Positions 43,453 through 52,493 of a DNA stretch of 64,000 nucleotides are shown here, one piece after another. The notes below the pieces were generated by a model. That model saw only the letters and a list, made by a program, of their open reading frames with translations, had not been told where the DNA came from and did no database searches. Source of the stretch: Vibrio sp. Y2-5 (GTDB taxonomy: Bacteria > Pseudomonadota > Gammaproteobacteria > Enterobacterales > Vibrionaceae); assembly GCF_014596725.1 (NCBI RefSeq), contig NZ_JACVEG010000003.1:62001-126000 (forward strand), read 5' to 3'. The translations under genes were made by a program, and so were the position numbers. Each line of letters starts with the position of its first letter. The stretch's first letter is position 1.

Positions 43453-45811
43453 ATTAACTTCTGTTGATACACAAACACCTGCTCAACAACCTGTCACTGA
43501 GGTTGTTGGCAAACCGCACAAACATGAAAGTGCGGATAAGCAAGTGAGTGGCGAAGCGTTGTTTGTTGATGATTATGTGACGCCAAGAAATTGCCTTCAC
43601 GCTGCTGTGGTTATTTCATCTATCGCCAAAGGTAAAATCACCAATCTGGACCTTTCCTCTGTCGAGAACGCAGACGGTGTGGTTAAAGTCTTCACTGCGG
43701 ATGCGATTCCCGGCGAAAAAGACATTGGCACCATTTTTAAAGGCGACCCACTTCTGGCTTTGGATAATGAAATCCGCTATTTCGGTCAGCCTATCGCTTT
43801 GGTATTGGCAACCACTCATGATCAAGCGTGGAAAGCCGCGCGTTTAGCTTCTGTTGAATACCAACAAGAAGCTGTGGCGCTAAACCACGAAAACGCAAGC
43901 GAATTACTCCCTTCGCACCAAATGGGCAAACACATTGAACAGAGCGTGTTTGATGATGCGGATATTGCTATCGATAGCGATATGCACGTCGGCGGTCAGG
44001 AGCATTTCTATCTGGAAGGACAAGTCAGCCTTGCCGAAGTCACCGAAGATGGCGGTATTTTTGTACGTTCATCGACACAGAACCCGTCTGAAATTCAAAA
44101 GCTCATTGCGGAAGTCCTACACATTGATTTTAACCATGTAACGGTTGATATGCGCCGTATGGGCGGTGGTTTTGGTGGTAAAGAAAGCCAGGCCGCACAA
44201 TGGGCATGTTTGGCATCGCTTGGCGCTTATCACACAAAACGTGCCGTTAAAATTCGACTGCCTCGCGGTATTGATATGACGGCGACAGGTAAACGGCATC
44301 CGTTTTACAACCGCTACCAAATCGCAGCCAATCAACAAGGTGAAATCATTGCAGCAGATATTCAGGTGAACGGTATTTGCGGTCACTCCCCTGACCTGTC
44401 TGATGCGATTGTAGACCGCGCAATGTTCCATGCAGACAACGCTTATTTCCTTGGTAAAGCATGCATTGAAGGTAATCGCCTGAAAACAGATATGGTTTCT
44501 CATACTGCTTATCGTGGATTCGGTGGCCCGCAAGGGATGATAGTGATCGAAAAAGCGATGGAAGAGTTGGCGCTAACCGTCAAACAAGACCCACTCGATA
44601 TTCGTCTTAAAAACCTCTATCGAGCAGGTAAAAACATCACGCCTTATGGCATGCAAGTTGACCAACACGACGCCATGCTAGAAATCATGAAACAGCTTGA
44701 ACAAAGTAGTGATTATCGTGCTCGCCGTGAACAAGTTAATCAATGGAACAAAACTCACGCGGTATTGAAGAAAGGCTTATCGTTAACACCGATTAAATTC
44801 GGCATTTCGTTTACTGCCACACACCTTAACCAAGCAGGTGCGCTTATCCACGTGTACACAGACGGCACTATGCAGGTTTCTCATGGTGGTACCGAAATGG
44901 GCCAGGGTCTGCACACTAAAATCCAACAAATCGTCGCACAAACTTTTGGCGTGAGCTTAGAGAAAGTACTGGTTACTTCTACTCGTACTGACAAGGTGCC
45001 AAACACCTCGCCAACCGCAGCATCTTCGGGTGCTGATTTGAACGGTATGGCAGCGCACATAGCCGCATTACAAATTAAACAGCGTCTACTGGAGTTTGCA
45101 CGTTGCCACTACAAGGTAGAAGAAGTGGATATCGTCAACGGCCAACTAGTGGGTGTAAATGAAACGGTCACTTGGGCTCAACTGGTGCAAAAAGCGTATA
45201 TGGCGCGCGTTTCTCTTTCTGCAACTGGTTTTTACCAAACACCGAAGATTGGTTACGACAGAAAAACCGCGACGGGTCACCCCTTCTTCTATTTCTCACT
45301 AGGTGCATCTTGTTCCGAAGTCACGATTGATACTCTCACAGGTGAGATGCGTGTTGATCGCGTGGATATCCTGCACGATGTGGGTAACAGCTTAAACCCA
45401 GCCATCGACCGAGGTCAGATTGAAGGTGCCTTCGTGCAAGGTTTGGGATGGCTGACCACCGAAGAACTTGTATGGCATGAAGACGGTCGCCTACTGAGCA
45501 GCAGCCCAATGAACTACAAGATCCCAACCATTGGTGACTATCCAAAACAGATGCACATTGACCTGTATGAGAAAGCGAATCCAGAGCACAGCATCTATCG
45601 CTCGAAAGCGGTGGGCGAACCGCCTTTCATGCACGCCATCAGTGTTTGGTGTGCAACGTATGATGCGGTGGCTTCGATTAGCGGCCACAAGCATGCGCCA
45701 CAGTTACACGCCCCAGCAACTGGCGAAACCATTTTGAGTGCCTGTGAAGAGCAACTTCAATGGATAGAGCGCAGCGTGGTGAAGGAGACTGAAGATGCCG
45801 TCACACCATAA
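43445..45811 (+). CDS. xdhB: Xanthine dehydrogenase large (molybdopterin) subunit
   Basis: About 788 residues; hydroxylates hypoxanthine and xanthine to urate at a Mo cofactor. Seen: GEALFVDDYVTPRNCLHAAV at the N-terminus, the FGGKESQAA and AYRGFGGPQG cofactor loops, GTEMGQGLHTKI, and the catalytic Glu region KAVGEPPFMHA. I use ATG 43445 rather than TTG 43424; this overlaps xdhA by 8 bases. The 3' end overlaps xdhC by 17 bases. Confidence 0.95.
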   Translation: MRKLTSVDTQTPAQQPVTEVVGKPHKHESADKQVSGEALFVDDYVTPRNCLHAAVVISSIAKGKITNLDLSSVENADGVVKVFTADAIPGEKDIGTIFKGDPLLALDNEIRYFGQPIALVLATTHDQAWKAARLASVEYQQEAVALNHENASELLPSHQMGKHIEQSVFDDADIAIDSDMHVGGQEHFYLEGQVSLAEVTEDGGIFVRSSTQNPSEIQKLIAEVLHIDFNHVTVDMRRMGGGFGGKESQAAQWACLASLGAYHTKRAVKIRLPRGIDMTATGKRHPFYNRYQIAANQQGEIIAADIQVNGICGHSPDLSDAIVDRAMFHADNAYFLGKACIEGNRLKTDMVSHTAYRGFGGPQGMIVIEKAMEELALTVKQDPLDIRLKNLYRAGKNITPYGMQVDQHDAMLEIMKQLEQSSDYRARREQVNQWNKTHAVLKKGLSLTPIKFGISFTATHLNQAGALIHVYTDGTMQVSHGGTEMGQGLHTKIQQIVAQTFGVSLEKVLVTSTRTDKVPNTSPTAASSGADLNGMAAHIAALQIKQRLLEFARCHYKVEEVDIVNGQLVGVNETVTWAQLVQKAYMARVSLSATGFYQTPKIGYDRKTATGHPFFYFSLGASCSEVTIDTLTGEMRVDRVDILHDVGNSLNPAIDRGQIEGAFVQGLGWLTTEELVWHEDGRLLSSSPMNYKIPTIGDYPKQMHIDLYEKANPEHSIYRSKAVGEPPFMHAISVWCATYDAVASISGHKHAPQLHAPATGETILSACEEQLQWIERSVVKETEDAVTP

Positions 45812-46736
45812 CCCACAAGGCTTTGAGCAGTTCAATGTTAATCAGTTCAACAAGAATGAGCTGCTCAACAACCCAAGTATGCACTGGCTTAAAGCATGCC
45901 AAATGCTTGAACAGCAAGGTGAAGCTTATTGCATCGCAACTGTGGTTGCCTACGTTGGCTCGGTTCCGAGGTCAAGCGGCTCTAAAATGGTGATAACACA
46001 AGCGTGCCAGTTCGACACGCTAGGCGGTGGTAACCTTGAGTATAAAGTTATCGCACAGGCTCGCGAAGGATTAGCTTCTCATCAAAGCCAAGTGGTCATT
46101 GAACGTTTCTCGCTATCCGCCGATCTGGCGCAATGTTGCGGCGGTGCGGTTCAGGTGATGTTTGAGTATTTTCATACCCAAACACCTCAGGTGGTTATCT
46201 TTGGTGCTGGTCATGTGTGCCAGGCGTTAACCACAGTGTTAAATGAGTTGCCTTGTCAGTTGACTGTGGTCGATAGCCGCCAAGAGTGGCTAAACCCCTT
46301 GCAGGACAAAGGCATCAAGGTTGAACTGCTAGAAAACCCTATTGAAGCTATTAGTCAACTACCTAACAACGCCTATGTGATTGTGATGACTCAAGATCAT
46401 GGGCTCGACTTTGAGATTACCCGTCTGGCATTGGAAGAAAACCGCTTTGCGTTTGTTGGGCTGATTGGTTCACAAGGTAAAAAACAACGCTTTGAATTCC
46501 GTTTGAAAGAGCAGCTAACAGACACCCAACTCATTGATAACCTCACCTGCCCGATTGGTCATCCGGATGTAAAAGGCAAACTACCGATGCAGGTTGCAGT
46601 TTCGGTAACGGCTCAACTGATCGGCTTATTCAGTGAACATGAGGCTAGCACAGTTCATCGTGATACCAACATCGAAGAAGTGCAATGGAAGCAGGCAAAT
46701 GAAGCTCGGAAGGTTTTAAAGGAAGAAAAGCAATGA
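45795..46736 (+). CDS. xdhC: Xanthine dehydrogenase maturation factor XdhC
   Basis: A 313-residue protein that inserts sulfurated molybdenum cofactor into XdhB. Features: the XdhC/CoxI N-terminal block (GSVPRSSGSKMVIT, LAQCCGGAVQVMFEYF with the CCGG pair) and the C-terminal Rossmann domain starting VVIFGAGHVCQAL, with GLIGSQGKK and CPIGHPDVKGKLP. An upstream GGAG supports ATG 45795. It overlaps uraD by 4 bases. Confidence 0.94.
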   Translation: MPSHHNPQGFEQFNVNQFNKNELLNNPSMHWLKACQMLEQQGEAYCIATVVAYVGSVPRSSGSKMVITQACQFDTLGGGNLEYKVIAQAREGLASHQSQVVIERFSLSADLAQCCGGAVQVMFEYFHTQTPQVVIFGAGHVCQALTTVLNELPCQLTVVDSRQEWLNPLQDKGIKVELLENPIEAISQLPNNAYVIVMTQDHGLDFEITRLALEENRFAFVGLIGSQGKKQRFEFRLKEQLTDTQLIDNLTCPIGHPDVKGKLPMQVAVSVTAQLIGLFSEHEASTVHRDTNIEEVQWKQANEARKVLKEEKQ

Positions 46737-47224
46737 CAGCAGTACCAACGAGCTTGGAACTCGACGATCAAGCATTGAATAAAATCTGTACCAGTCAGAA
46801 GTGGGTATCGTTAGTGAAAGCAAAAATGCCTTTCAATGGTTCTTCAGAGTTCAAAAACGCAGCAGAAGAAGCGTTTGCAGAACTTGAAGAACAAGATTGG
46901 CTGGAAGCTTTCTCAGGTCACCCAATGATTGGTGATATATCCACACTGCAAAAGAAATACGCGCAGGGAAAATCATTAAGTGAAAAAGAACAAGGCGGCG
47001 TGAAAAATGCCTCAGATGAAACCTTGCAGCAGTTGCTGTTACTTAACCAAGAATACGTTGAGAAATTTGGTTTTATCTTCATTGTTTGCGCCACCAATAA
47101 GAGTGCTGATGAGATGCTGAGTTTGCTGCAAGAGCGCATTAACCGCACGCGTGCTCAAGAGCTGCATCAGGCCTCAATAGAACAACAAAAAATTAGTCAG
47201 ATAAGAATGGAAGCTTATTTATGA
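46733..47224 (+). CDS. uraD: 2-oxo-4-hydroxy-4-carboxy-5-ureidoimidazoline (OHCU) decarboxylase
   Basis: A 163-residue enzyme giving S-allantoin from OHCU, the third step of urate degradation. Helical fold with the catalytic His in FSGHPMIGD; the Glu of the conserved E-Q pair appears in SEKEQGGV; FGFIFIVCATNKSADEML is the C-terminal substrate loop. ATGA overlaps with xdhC before it and uraH after it. Confidence 0.93.
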   Translation: MTAVPTSLELDDQALNKICTSQKWVSLVKAKMPFNGSSEFKNAAEEAFAELEEQDWLEAFSGHPMIGDISTLQKKYAQGKSLSEKEQGGVKNASDETLQQLLLLNQEYVEKFGFIFIVCATNKSADEMLSLLQERINRTRAQELHQASIEQQKISQIRMEAYL

Positions 47225-47544
47225 ACAAACTCAGTTGCCATGTATTGGACACAGCGAACGGTCACCCCGCCGCAAATATCGTTGTAAAACTTTATCGATT
47301 GGGCAGTTTTGATTGCCTTGCAGAGCAAACCACAAACGAAGATGGTCGCGCCGTTTTTGAAGGCATCACGCTTGATAAACATAACTTTACCTTGCGCTTT
47401 CTGGTACAGCCCTACTGTGAAGAACAATTCGGGGCATCTTTCTTTCCAATGATCGACGTGCATTTCACGGTTAGCGACGACAGAAACTACCACATACCGC
47501 TACTTCTTTCGCCTTACTCATATTCTAGCTATCGAGGTAGTTAA
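47221..47544 (+). CDS. uraH: 5-hydroxyisourate hydrolase
   Basis: A 107-residue transthyretin-like enzyme opening 5-hydroxyisourate to OHCU. N-terminal LSCHVLDTANGHPAAN contains the first catalytic His; the C-terminal signature YSSYRGS, absent from true transthyretins, is intact. It is directly coupled to uraD and is followed by guaD after one base. Confidence 0.95.
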   Translation: MNKLSCHVLDTANGHPAANIVVKLYRLGSFDCLAEQTTNEDGRAVFEGITLDKHNFTLRFLVQPYCEEQFGASFFPMIDVHFTVSDDRNYHIPLLLSPYSYSSYRGS

Positions 47545-47545
47545 T

Positions 47546-48913
47546 ATGACGTTAAAGGTACATAGAGGAAGCTTACTTCACTTTGCAAAAGTGACATCGT
47601 CACCATCTGAGAACTATCAATATTGGAATGACGGCGTGCTCGTAGTGGAAAATGGGCGTATTACCCATGTGGGAGATGCCAAAGAGTTCTTTTCAATCTC
47701 TGCCAACAAAGCGCTGTTGATTCAAGGGCATGTGACTCAACACCACGGATTGCTCATTCCGGGTATGATTGATGCCCATGTGCATTTCCCTCAAATAGAG
47801 ATGATTGCCAGCTATGGTAAGCAACTGTTGGATTGGTTAAACACATATACTTTTCCAACAGAGCTAATGTTCGCTAATCAAGATTACTGCAATGCTCAAG
47901 CAGAGTTCTTCATTAACCAACTTTTTGCTCATGGAACAACCACAGCCAGCGTGTTTGCCACGGTTCATCCACAGTCGGTTAACGCATTTTTTACCGCAGC
48001 AGAGCGACATAATGCGCGAATGATTTGCGGCAAAATTATGATGGATCGCTTCTGTCCTGACGAACTGCAAGACACGCCGGAATCAGGCTATCGTGACAGT
48101 AAAGAGTTGATAGAACGTTGGCATAAAAATGGACGTGCACTCTATGCGATTACGCCTCGCTTTGCGCCGACAAGTACACCGGATCAGCTAGCCAAAACCG
48201 GACAACTTGCCAACGAGCATCCGGATACGTTCATTCAAACTCACTTAAGCGAAAACCACGGTGAAATGGCGTGGGTGAAAGATCTTTTCCCTGAAGACAA
48301 CGATTACCTAGCCGTGTATGAGCGCTACAACCTTGTGCGTGACCGCGCCCTGTTTGGACATGCTCTGCATCTTAATGATCGGGAATTCAAATCTCTGGCT
48401 GCAAACGGTGCGGCGATCGCGTTCTGTCCTTCATCGAATCTATTTTTAGGGAGTGGTTTGTTTAACTATCAAAAAGCAAAAGAGTCTGGAATTCCAGTCG
48501 GCATCGCCAGTGATGTCGGTGCAGGAACCAGTCTGAGTCTGCTGCGTAACCAAAGTGACGCCTACAAAGTATGTCAGTTACAAGGCATGAGTTTAGATGC
48601 GTTTGAATCTCTCTATCTCTGCACTCAGGGAGCTGCGGCTGCAATGGGGCTCGATCACCTCATTGGCAATTTTAATATCGGCACTGAAGCCGATTTTGTA
48701 GAACTCGATCTCACAGCATTTCCGATGCTCAAACAGCGCATTTTGCGTTGTCAGGAATTGTCTGAACAACTTTTCGCTTTGGTCACACTGGGTGACGAGC
48801 GAGTGATCGAGAAAACCTATGTTCATGGAAAATTAGTTTATCAAAAGGATGTAATGTTATGTGGCCACAACTCTACGAATGGATTGCGTTATTTATCAAG
48901 TGGTTCCATGTAA
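47546..48913 (+). CDS. guaD: Guanine deaminase
   Basis: Converts guanine to xanthine with Zn. It has 455 residues in the amidohydrolase fold. The metal-binding HxH is in PGMIDAHVHFPQ; further ligands are in QTHLSENHGE, FGHALHLND and SDVGAGTS; the FCPSSNLFLGSG block is typical of GuaD. Its last 55 bases overlap puuD in a different frame, long for this compact operon. Confidence 0.93.
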   Translation: MTLKVHRGSLLHFAKVTSSPSENYQYWNDGVLVVENGRITHVGDAKEFFSISANKALLIQGHVTQHHGLLIPGMIDAHVHFPQIEMIASYGKQLLDWLNTYTFPTELMFANQDYCNAQAEFFINQLFAHGTTTASVFATVHPQSVNAFFTAAERHNARMICGKIMMDRFCPDELQDTPESGYRDSKELIERWHKNGRALYAITPRFAPTSTPDQLAKTGQLANEHPDTFIQTHLSENHGEMAWVKDLFPEDNDYLAVYERYNLVRDRALFGHALHLNDREFKSLAANGAAIAFCPSSNLFLGSGLFNYQKAKESGIPVGIASDVGAGTSLSLLRNQSDAYKVCQLQGMSLDAFESLYLCTQGAAAAMGLDHLIGNFNIGTEADFVELDLTAFPMLKQRILRCQELSEQLFALVTLGDERVIEKTYVHGKLVYQKDVMLCGHNSTNGLRYLSSGSM

Positions 48914-50121
48914 TCTGCGGTATTGCATGGATTGGCGCGAGTTTCTATTTCACTTGGTTAGATAACTCCCTTGAAACTCCACCAAAATGGAAACAGGACA
49001 AAGGAATCAAAGGCGATCTTTGGGCAATACACGGTGGTGGTTTCTATGAAGTCGCCAAATACCAAGTCGGCCCAGAAAAAATGCCTGAAAAACTGCACTG
49101 GTTTAAATGGGAAGCCTACTCCACTTGGCTAACAGGTACTGCGTTACTGATTTGGATGTACTACTTCAACGCGCAAGCTTACCTAATTGATCCTCGCGTA
49201 ATGGAACTGACGACTCTTCAAGCCATTGGTTTAGGTGTTGGAGCTATCTTCCTTGGCGTAGTCGTGTATGAGGGATTAATGCGTTCTCCACTGAACCGTT
49301 CAACACCTCTGTTTATTGTCGTGTTAGTGCTATTCGGTGCCCTATTCTTCTACGCTTTTGCGCATATGTTCAGCGGTCGCGGCGCGTTTATTCACATGGG
49401 GGCGTTGATCGGTTCAATTATGGTGAACAACGTTTTCCATAAGATCATCCCAGGTCAACGGAAGATGGTAAAACAAGTAGCCGCAGGCGAACCTGTGGAC
49501 CCAGCTCCGGGCTTAGAAGGAAAACGCCGTTCAATTCACAATAACTACTTCACGTTACCAATCATCTTTTTGATGATCAGTAACCACTATCCGATGATTT
49601 ACCAGCATGCGCAAAGCTGGCTAATTGGGCTGTTAATCATGTTAATCAGCGCTTATATTCGCCATTACTTCAACCTTAAGCATTCCGGTCAGTCAAAACC
49701 GAGTGTTATTTACACTGGTGCAGCAGCGATGTTTGCACTGGCGGTTGCTATCAGTTGGCAAGCAACATCACAGCTACACGCGCAAAAAGTGGTGGCTGCT
49801 CAAGGCTCTGAATCAATCGTGACGGCAACGGTGGCTAGTACTGCAGTAGAATCAGTACCTCAACTGACAGAGCAACAACACTCTGCACTAGGAATTATTG
49901 AAGCTCGCTGTAGCCAGTGCCACAGTTCAACCCCCACAGATGATGTGTTTAAAGTAGCGCCAAGCGGCGCGGTGTTCGACACATGGCAGGACGTTGAACG
50001 TTGGAAATCACGCATTCTTGCCCGAGCAGTGGTGAGTGGTGATATGCCGTTCCTCAATAAAACCAAAATGACAGACGCAGAAAGAGATGAGCTGAATAAA
50101 ATACTCAACACTGTCGAATAA
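48859..50121 (+). CDS. puuD: Urate hydroxylase PuuD (membrane, cytochrome c-linked)
   Basis: A 420-residue protein that oxidises urate to 5-hydroxyisourate and passes electrons to the respiratory chain. About eight membrane helices form the N-terminal urate domain, with a first block WIALFIKWFHVICGIAWIGA. The C-terminal periplasmic cytochrome c domain has the haem motif CSQCH near residue 351. ATG 48859 follows AAGGATG and lies inside guaD. It is the last gene of the operon. It replaces the FAD- or cofactor-free uricases, none of which is present here. Confidence 0.93.
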   Translation: MWPQLYEWIALFIKWFHVICGIAWIGASFYFTWLDNSLETPPKWKQDKGIKGDLWAIHGGGFYEVAKYQVGPEKMPEKLHWFKWEAYSTWLTGTALLIWMYYFNAQAYLIDPRVMELTTLQAIGLGVGAIFLGVVVYEGLMRSPLNRSTPLFIVVLVLFGALFFYAFAHMFSGRGAFIHMGALIGSIMVNNVFHKIIPGQRKMVKQVAAGEPVDPAPGLEGKRRSIHNNYFTLPIIFLMISNHYPMIYQHAQSWLIGLLIMLISAYIRHYFNLKHSGQSKPSVIYTGAAAMFALAVAISWQATSQLHAQKVVAAQGSESIVTATVASTAVESVPQLTEQQHSALGIIEARCSQCHSSTPTDDVFKVAPSGAVFDTWQDVERWKSRILARAVVSGDMPFLNKTKMTDAERDELNKILNTVE

Positions 50122-50125
50122 TCGA

Positions 50126-50157
50126 AAAACCACCAGCGCAATGCTGGTGGTTTTTTA
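50126..50157. terminator. Terminator of the purine operon (bidirectional)
   Basis: A 12-bp perfect stem, AAAACCACCAGC (50126-50137) with GCTGGTGGTTTT (50143-50154), is followed by T on the plus strand; A residues on the left give a T run on the minus strand too. Confidence 0.88.
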
Positions 50158-50196
50158 TCATTAAGGTAAACCTTGATATCGTCGGGAACTTTTCTT

Positions 50197-50715
50197 CTAA
50201 AGTGCTTCCGAAGAATTGATAAGTGGGATTCGAACAGATACCGCATTTAAAGCAAGATTATGAATCATCTCATCCGTAGTCGTACAACAGTCTTCAACGA
50301 TCGACACTTTGTAATTTTCCGCTTGTTTCGACATCGCCGTATGCGTAACGCAGTTTTGCGTCATCATTCCACATATCAGCAATTCATCAATGTCGAACTT
50401 ACTGAGCAGGTTCTCTAAGTTAGTTTGATAAAAACTATCAGCATGATGTTTTTCAACCACTTGTGCAGAAGAACAGATTTGCTTTATTTCAGGGTGTATA
50501 TCTACGCCATGGCTGCCTCTTTCGAAGAAAGGAGCCATTCCTTTCGGCGCTGAAGATACATGCTGAACAAGGAACACCGGAACATTCAATGCATTTGCTT
50601 TAGTTGTTAAGTTCTTAATATTGCTCAGCGTCCTATCGGTATTCCACAAAGGGAAATTACCCTTCTCAAAGTAATCATTCTGGATATCAATCACGAGTAG
50701 CGCTTTATTGCTCAT
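50197..50715 (-). CDS. Cysteine hydrolase, isochorismatase-like
   Basis: A 172-residue cytoplasmic enzyme of the isochorismatase-like superfamily. The catalytic Asp is in LLVIDIQNDYF, Lys in VEKHHADSFYQTN, and the nucleophile Cys in LLICGMMTQNCVTHTAM. Substrates in this family include nicotinamide, N-carbamoylsarcosine and ureidoacrylate; the exact one cannot be told. It is divergent from a GlxA-type regulator that probably controls it. Confidence 0.87.
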   Translation of the reverse strand: MSNKALLVIDIQNDYFEKGNFPLWNTDRTLSNIKNLTTKANALNVPVFLVQHVSSAPKGMAPFFERGSHGVDIHPEIKQICSSAQVVEKHHADSFYQTNLENLLSKFDIDELLICGMMTQNCVTHTAMSKQAENYKVSIVEDCCTTTDEMIHNLALNAVSVRIPLINSSEAL

Positions 50716-50830
50716 TTTTATCTCCTATTGCATAAGTCTTGGTACAGGAAAATTATGAGCGACTTGCTGCATTGATTTTAGAGGCTAAAATGACACAAAA
50801 GATGCCATAAACGACAAATCAGAGAGAAGC

Positions 50831-51745
50831 ATGCAGAAAATATCCATTGGAATTTGTGAGTACCCTTCAGTATTGAAGTCTGCGGTTTATGGCCTTGAAG
50901 AGATGTTTTTACTCGCTAATAGAGTTTGTCAGGAGCACAACATTGACGTTCAATTTGAACCCATTGTTATTCCCCATACCGCGCTGGCTGCGAACAGTTT
51001 AACCGTTGTTGTATTGCCACCAGCGTCAGGTGGTGATTACTACTTAAATCCTCAACCCGAGTACATTAAATGGCTACAAGAGCAGTATTCACAAGGTGCT
51101 GTCCTTGCCTCTGCGTGTGCAGGCGTCTTCATTCTTGCTCAAACGGAGTTAATTTCGACTAGAGAAGTGACTACCCATTGGGCGCTAGCGGAGACTTTCT
51201 CCGCAGCGTTTCCTAGTATTGCTCTTAACAGCAATAAAATATTGGTTGATCATGGCGATATAGTCACTGCAGGCGGGATGATGTCATGGTTAGACTTAGG
51301 GTTTGAGCTCATTGCAAAACATGCTTCGCCTAGGGTTGTACGTCAACTGGGTAAAACCTTGGTTATCGACACTGCGCATCGAGAACAACGTTATTATCAG
51401 CAATTCAATCCATCGTTCGCCCACGGCGATATAGCCATTGTTGCCGTTCAACAAATCATGCATCAAAATTATGCCAAATCGCTATCGGTACAACAGTTAT
51501 CAAAGCAAGCGAACCTGACTGAACGTACCCTGCAGAGACGATTCTTAAAAGCGACTGGCTATAACCCAAATCATTACTTGCAACGCCTTCGAGTACAAAA
51601 TGCGTGTGACTATCTGGAAAGTACATCGCATTCATTTGAATGGATTGCCAATCAGGTTGGTTATGAAGATATAAGCGCCTGCCGAAAAGTGTTCATCAAT
51701 ATTGTAGGTTTAACCCCGCGAGAGTTTCGAAAACGCTTTTGCTGA
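50831..51745 (+). CDS. GlxA family AraC-type transcriptional regulator
   Basis: 304 residues. An N-terminal DJ-1/PfpI-like domain (about 1-190) with ASACAGVFILAQ holds the nucleophile-elbow Cys. The C-terminal AraC HTH (about 205-304) shows SVQQLSKQANLTERTLQRRF and the second helix-turn-helix ending in GLTPREFRKRF. It is divergent from the cysteine hydrolase gene across a 115-base gap. Confidence 0.9.
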   Translation: MQKISIGICEYPSVLKSAVYGLEEMFLLANRVCQEHNIDVQFEPIVIPHTALAANSLTVVVLPPASGGDYYLNPQPEYIKWLQEQYSQGAVLASACAGVFILAQTELISTREVTTHWALAETFSAAFPSIALNSNKILVDHGDIVTAGGMMSWLDLGFELIAKHASPRVVRQLGKTLVIDTAHREQRYYQQFNPSFAHGDIAIVAVQQIMHQNYAKSLSVQQLSKQANLTERTLQRRFLKATGYNPNHYLQRLRVQNACDYLESTSHSFEWIANQVGYEDISACRKVFINIVGLTPREFRKRFC

Positions 51746-51769
51746 TTCTGGGTAGCTAAAGCATTATTG

Positions 51770-51922
51770 ATGAATAAAAAGGACAAGTATCAGAATATGA
51801 GTGAGCCAGAAATGCATGAATGGAATCAAAAACGTTATCTTGTGAGTACTGATAATGAGAAATTCGATATTCAGGAAATACATCAAGATCTGACTCGATC
51901 GCCCTGGGCGAAAGGAATCTAG
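51770..51922 (+). pseudogene. Truncated GNAT acetyltransferase fragment
   Basis: A 50-codon open frame whose second half (WNQKRYLVSTDNEKFDIQ, then HQDLTRSPWAKGI) matches the characteristic N-terminus of small GNAT acetyltransferases, then stops. The rest of the domain is not found in any frame downstream, where only 86 bases precede yajD. It is most likely a gene remnant. Confidence 0.6.
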
Positions 51923-52008
51923 CTTGGGACTGTAGCTTAACCTTGGTCAATTTATACAATTTATGCTTATGCTAGTGTCAGAGCTTAATTAATACATGGG
52001 GATACCAC

Positions 52009-52353
52009 ATGTCATCAGACTATTATGGAACCAGTGCCAGCTATGCACGAAAGGAAGCCGACTATCGGGAGAAAGCACTTAAATTATATCCTTGGGTATG
52101 CGGTAGGTGTGCTAGAGAGTTTGTGTATTCAAACCTGCGTGAGTTAACCGTTCACCACAAAGATCATGATCATACGAATAATCCAGAAGATGGCAGTAAC
52201 TGGGAATTATTGTGTCTTTATTGCCACGATCATGAGCACAGTAAATACCTTGACCATGATCGTTATGGAAGTGAAATAAAACCCGGTGAAGATGAACACC
52301 AAGGGGCGACATACAATCCCTTCGCGGATTTAGCGAAGATGATGAAGAAGTAA
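52009..52353 (+). CDS. yajD: HNH nuclease family protein YajD
   Basis: 114 residues, nearly collinear with E. coli YajD. HNH core: YPWVCGRCAREF, VHHKDHDHTNNPEDGSNW and LCLYCHDHEHSK give two zinc-binding CxxC pairs and the HH-N-H catalytic set. The C-terminus NPFADLAKMMKK is conserved. Its physiological role is unknown. Monocistronic. Confidence 0.93.
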   Translation: MSSDYYGTSASYARKEADYREKALKLYPWVCGRCAREFVYSNLRELTVHHKDHDHTNNPEDGSNWELLCLYCHDHEHSKYLDHDRYGSEIKPGEDEHQGATYNPFADLAKMMKK

Positions 52354-52493
52354 TTCTAGGGTATCAAAGCGCTTACGGTCGCAAAGTAAAGATTTACAGG
52401 GTGATAACCAAGACTAAACCACACCTGATTTAAGCGGACAGGCATCAGCCTAAAAACGCTCACCTGTCCCTTCGCTGTGCCTGCCTTGTTAAG

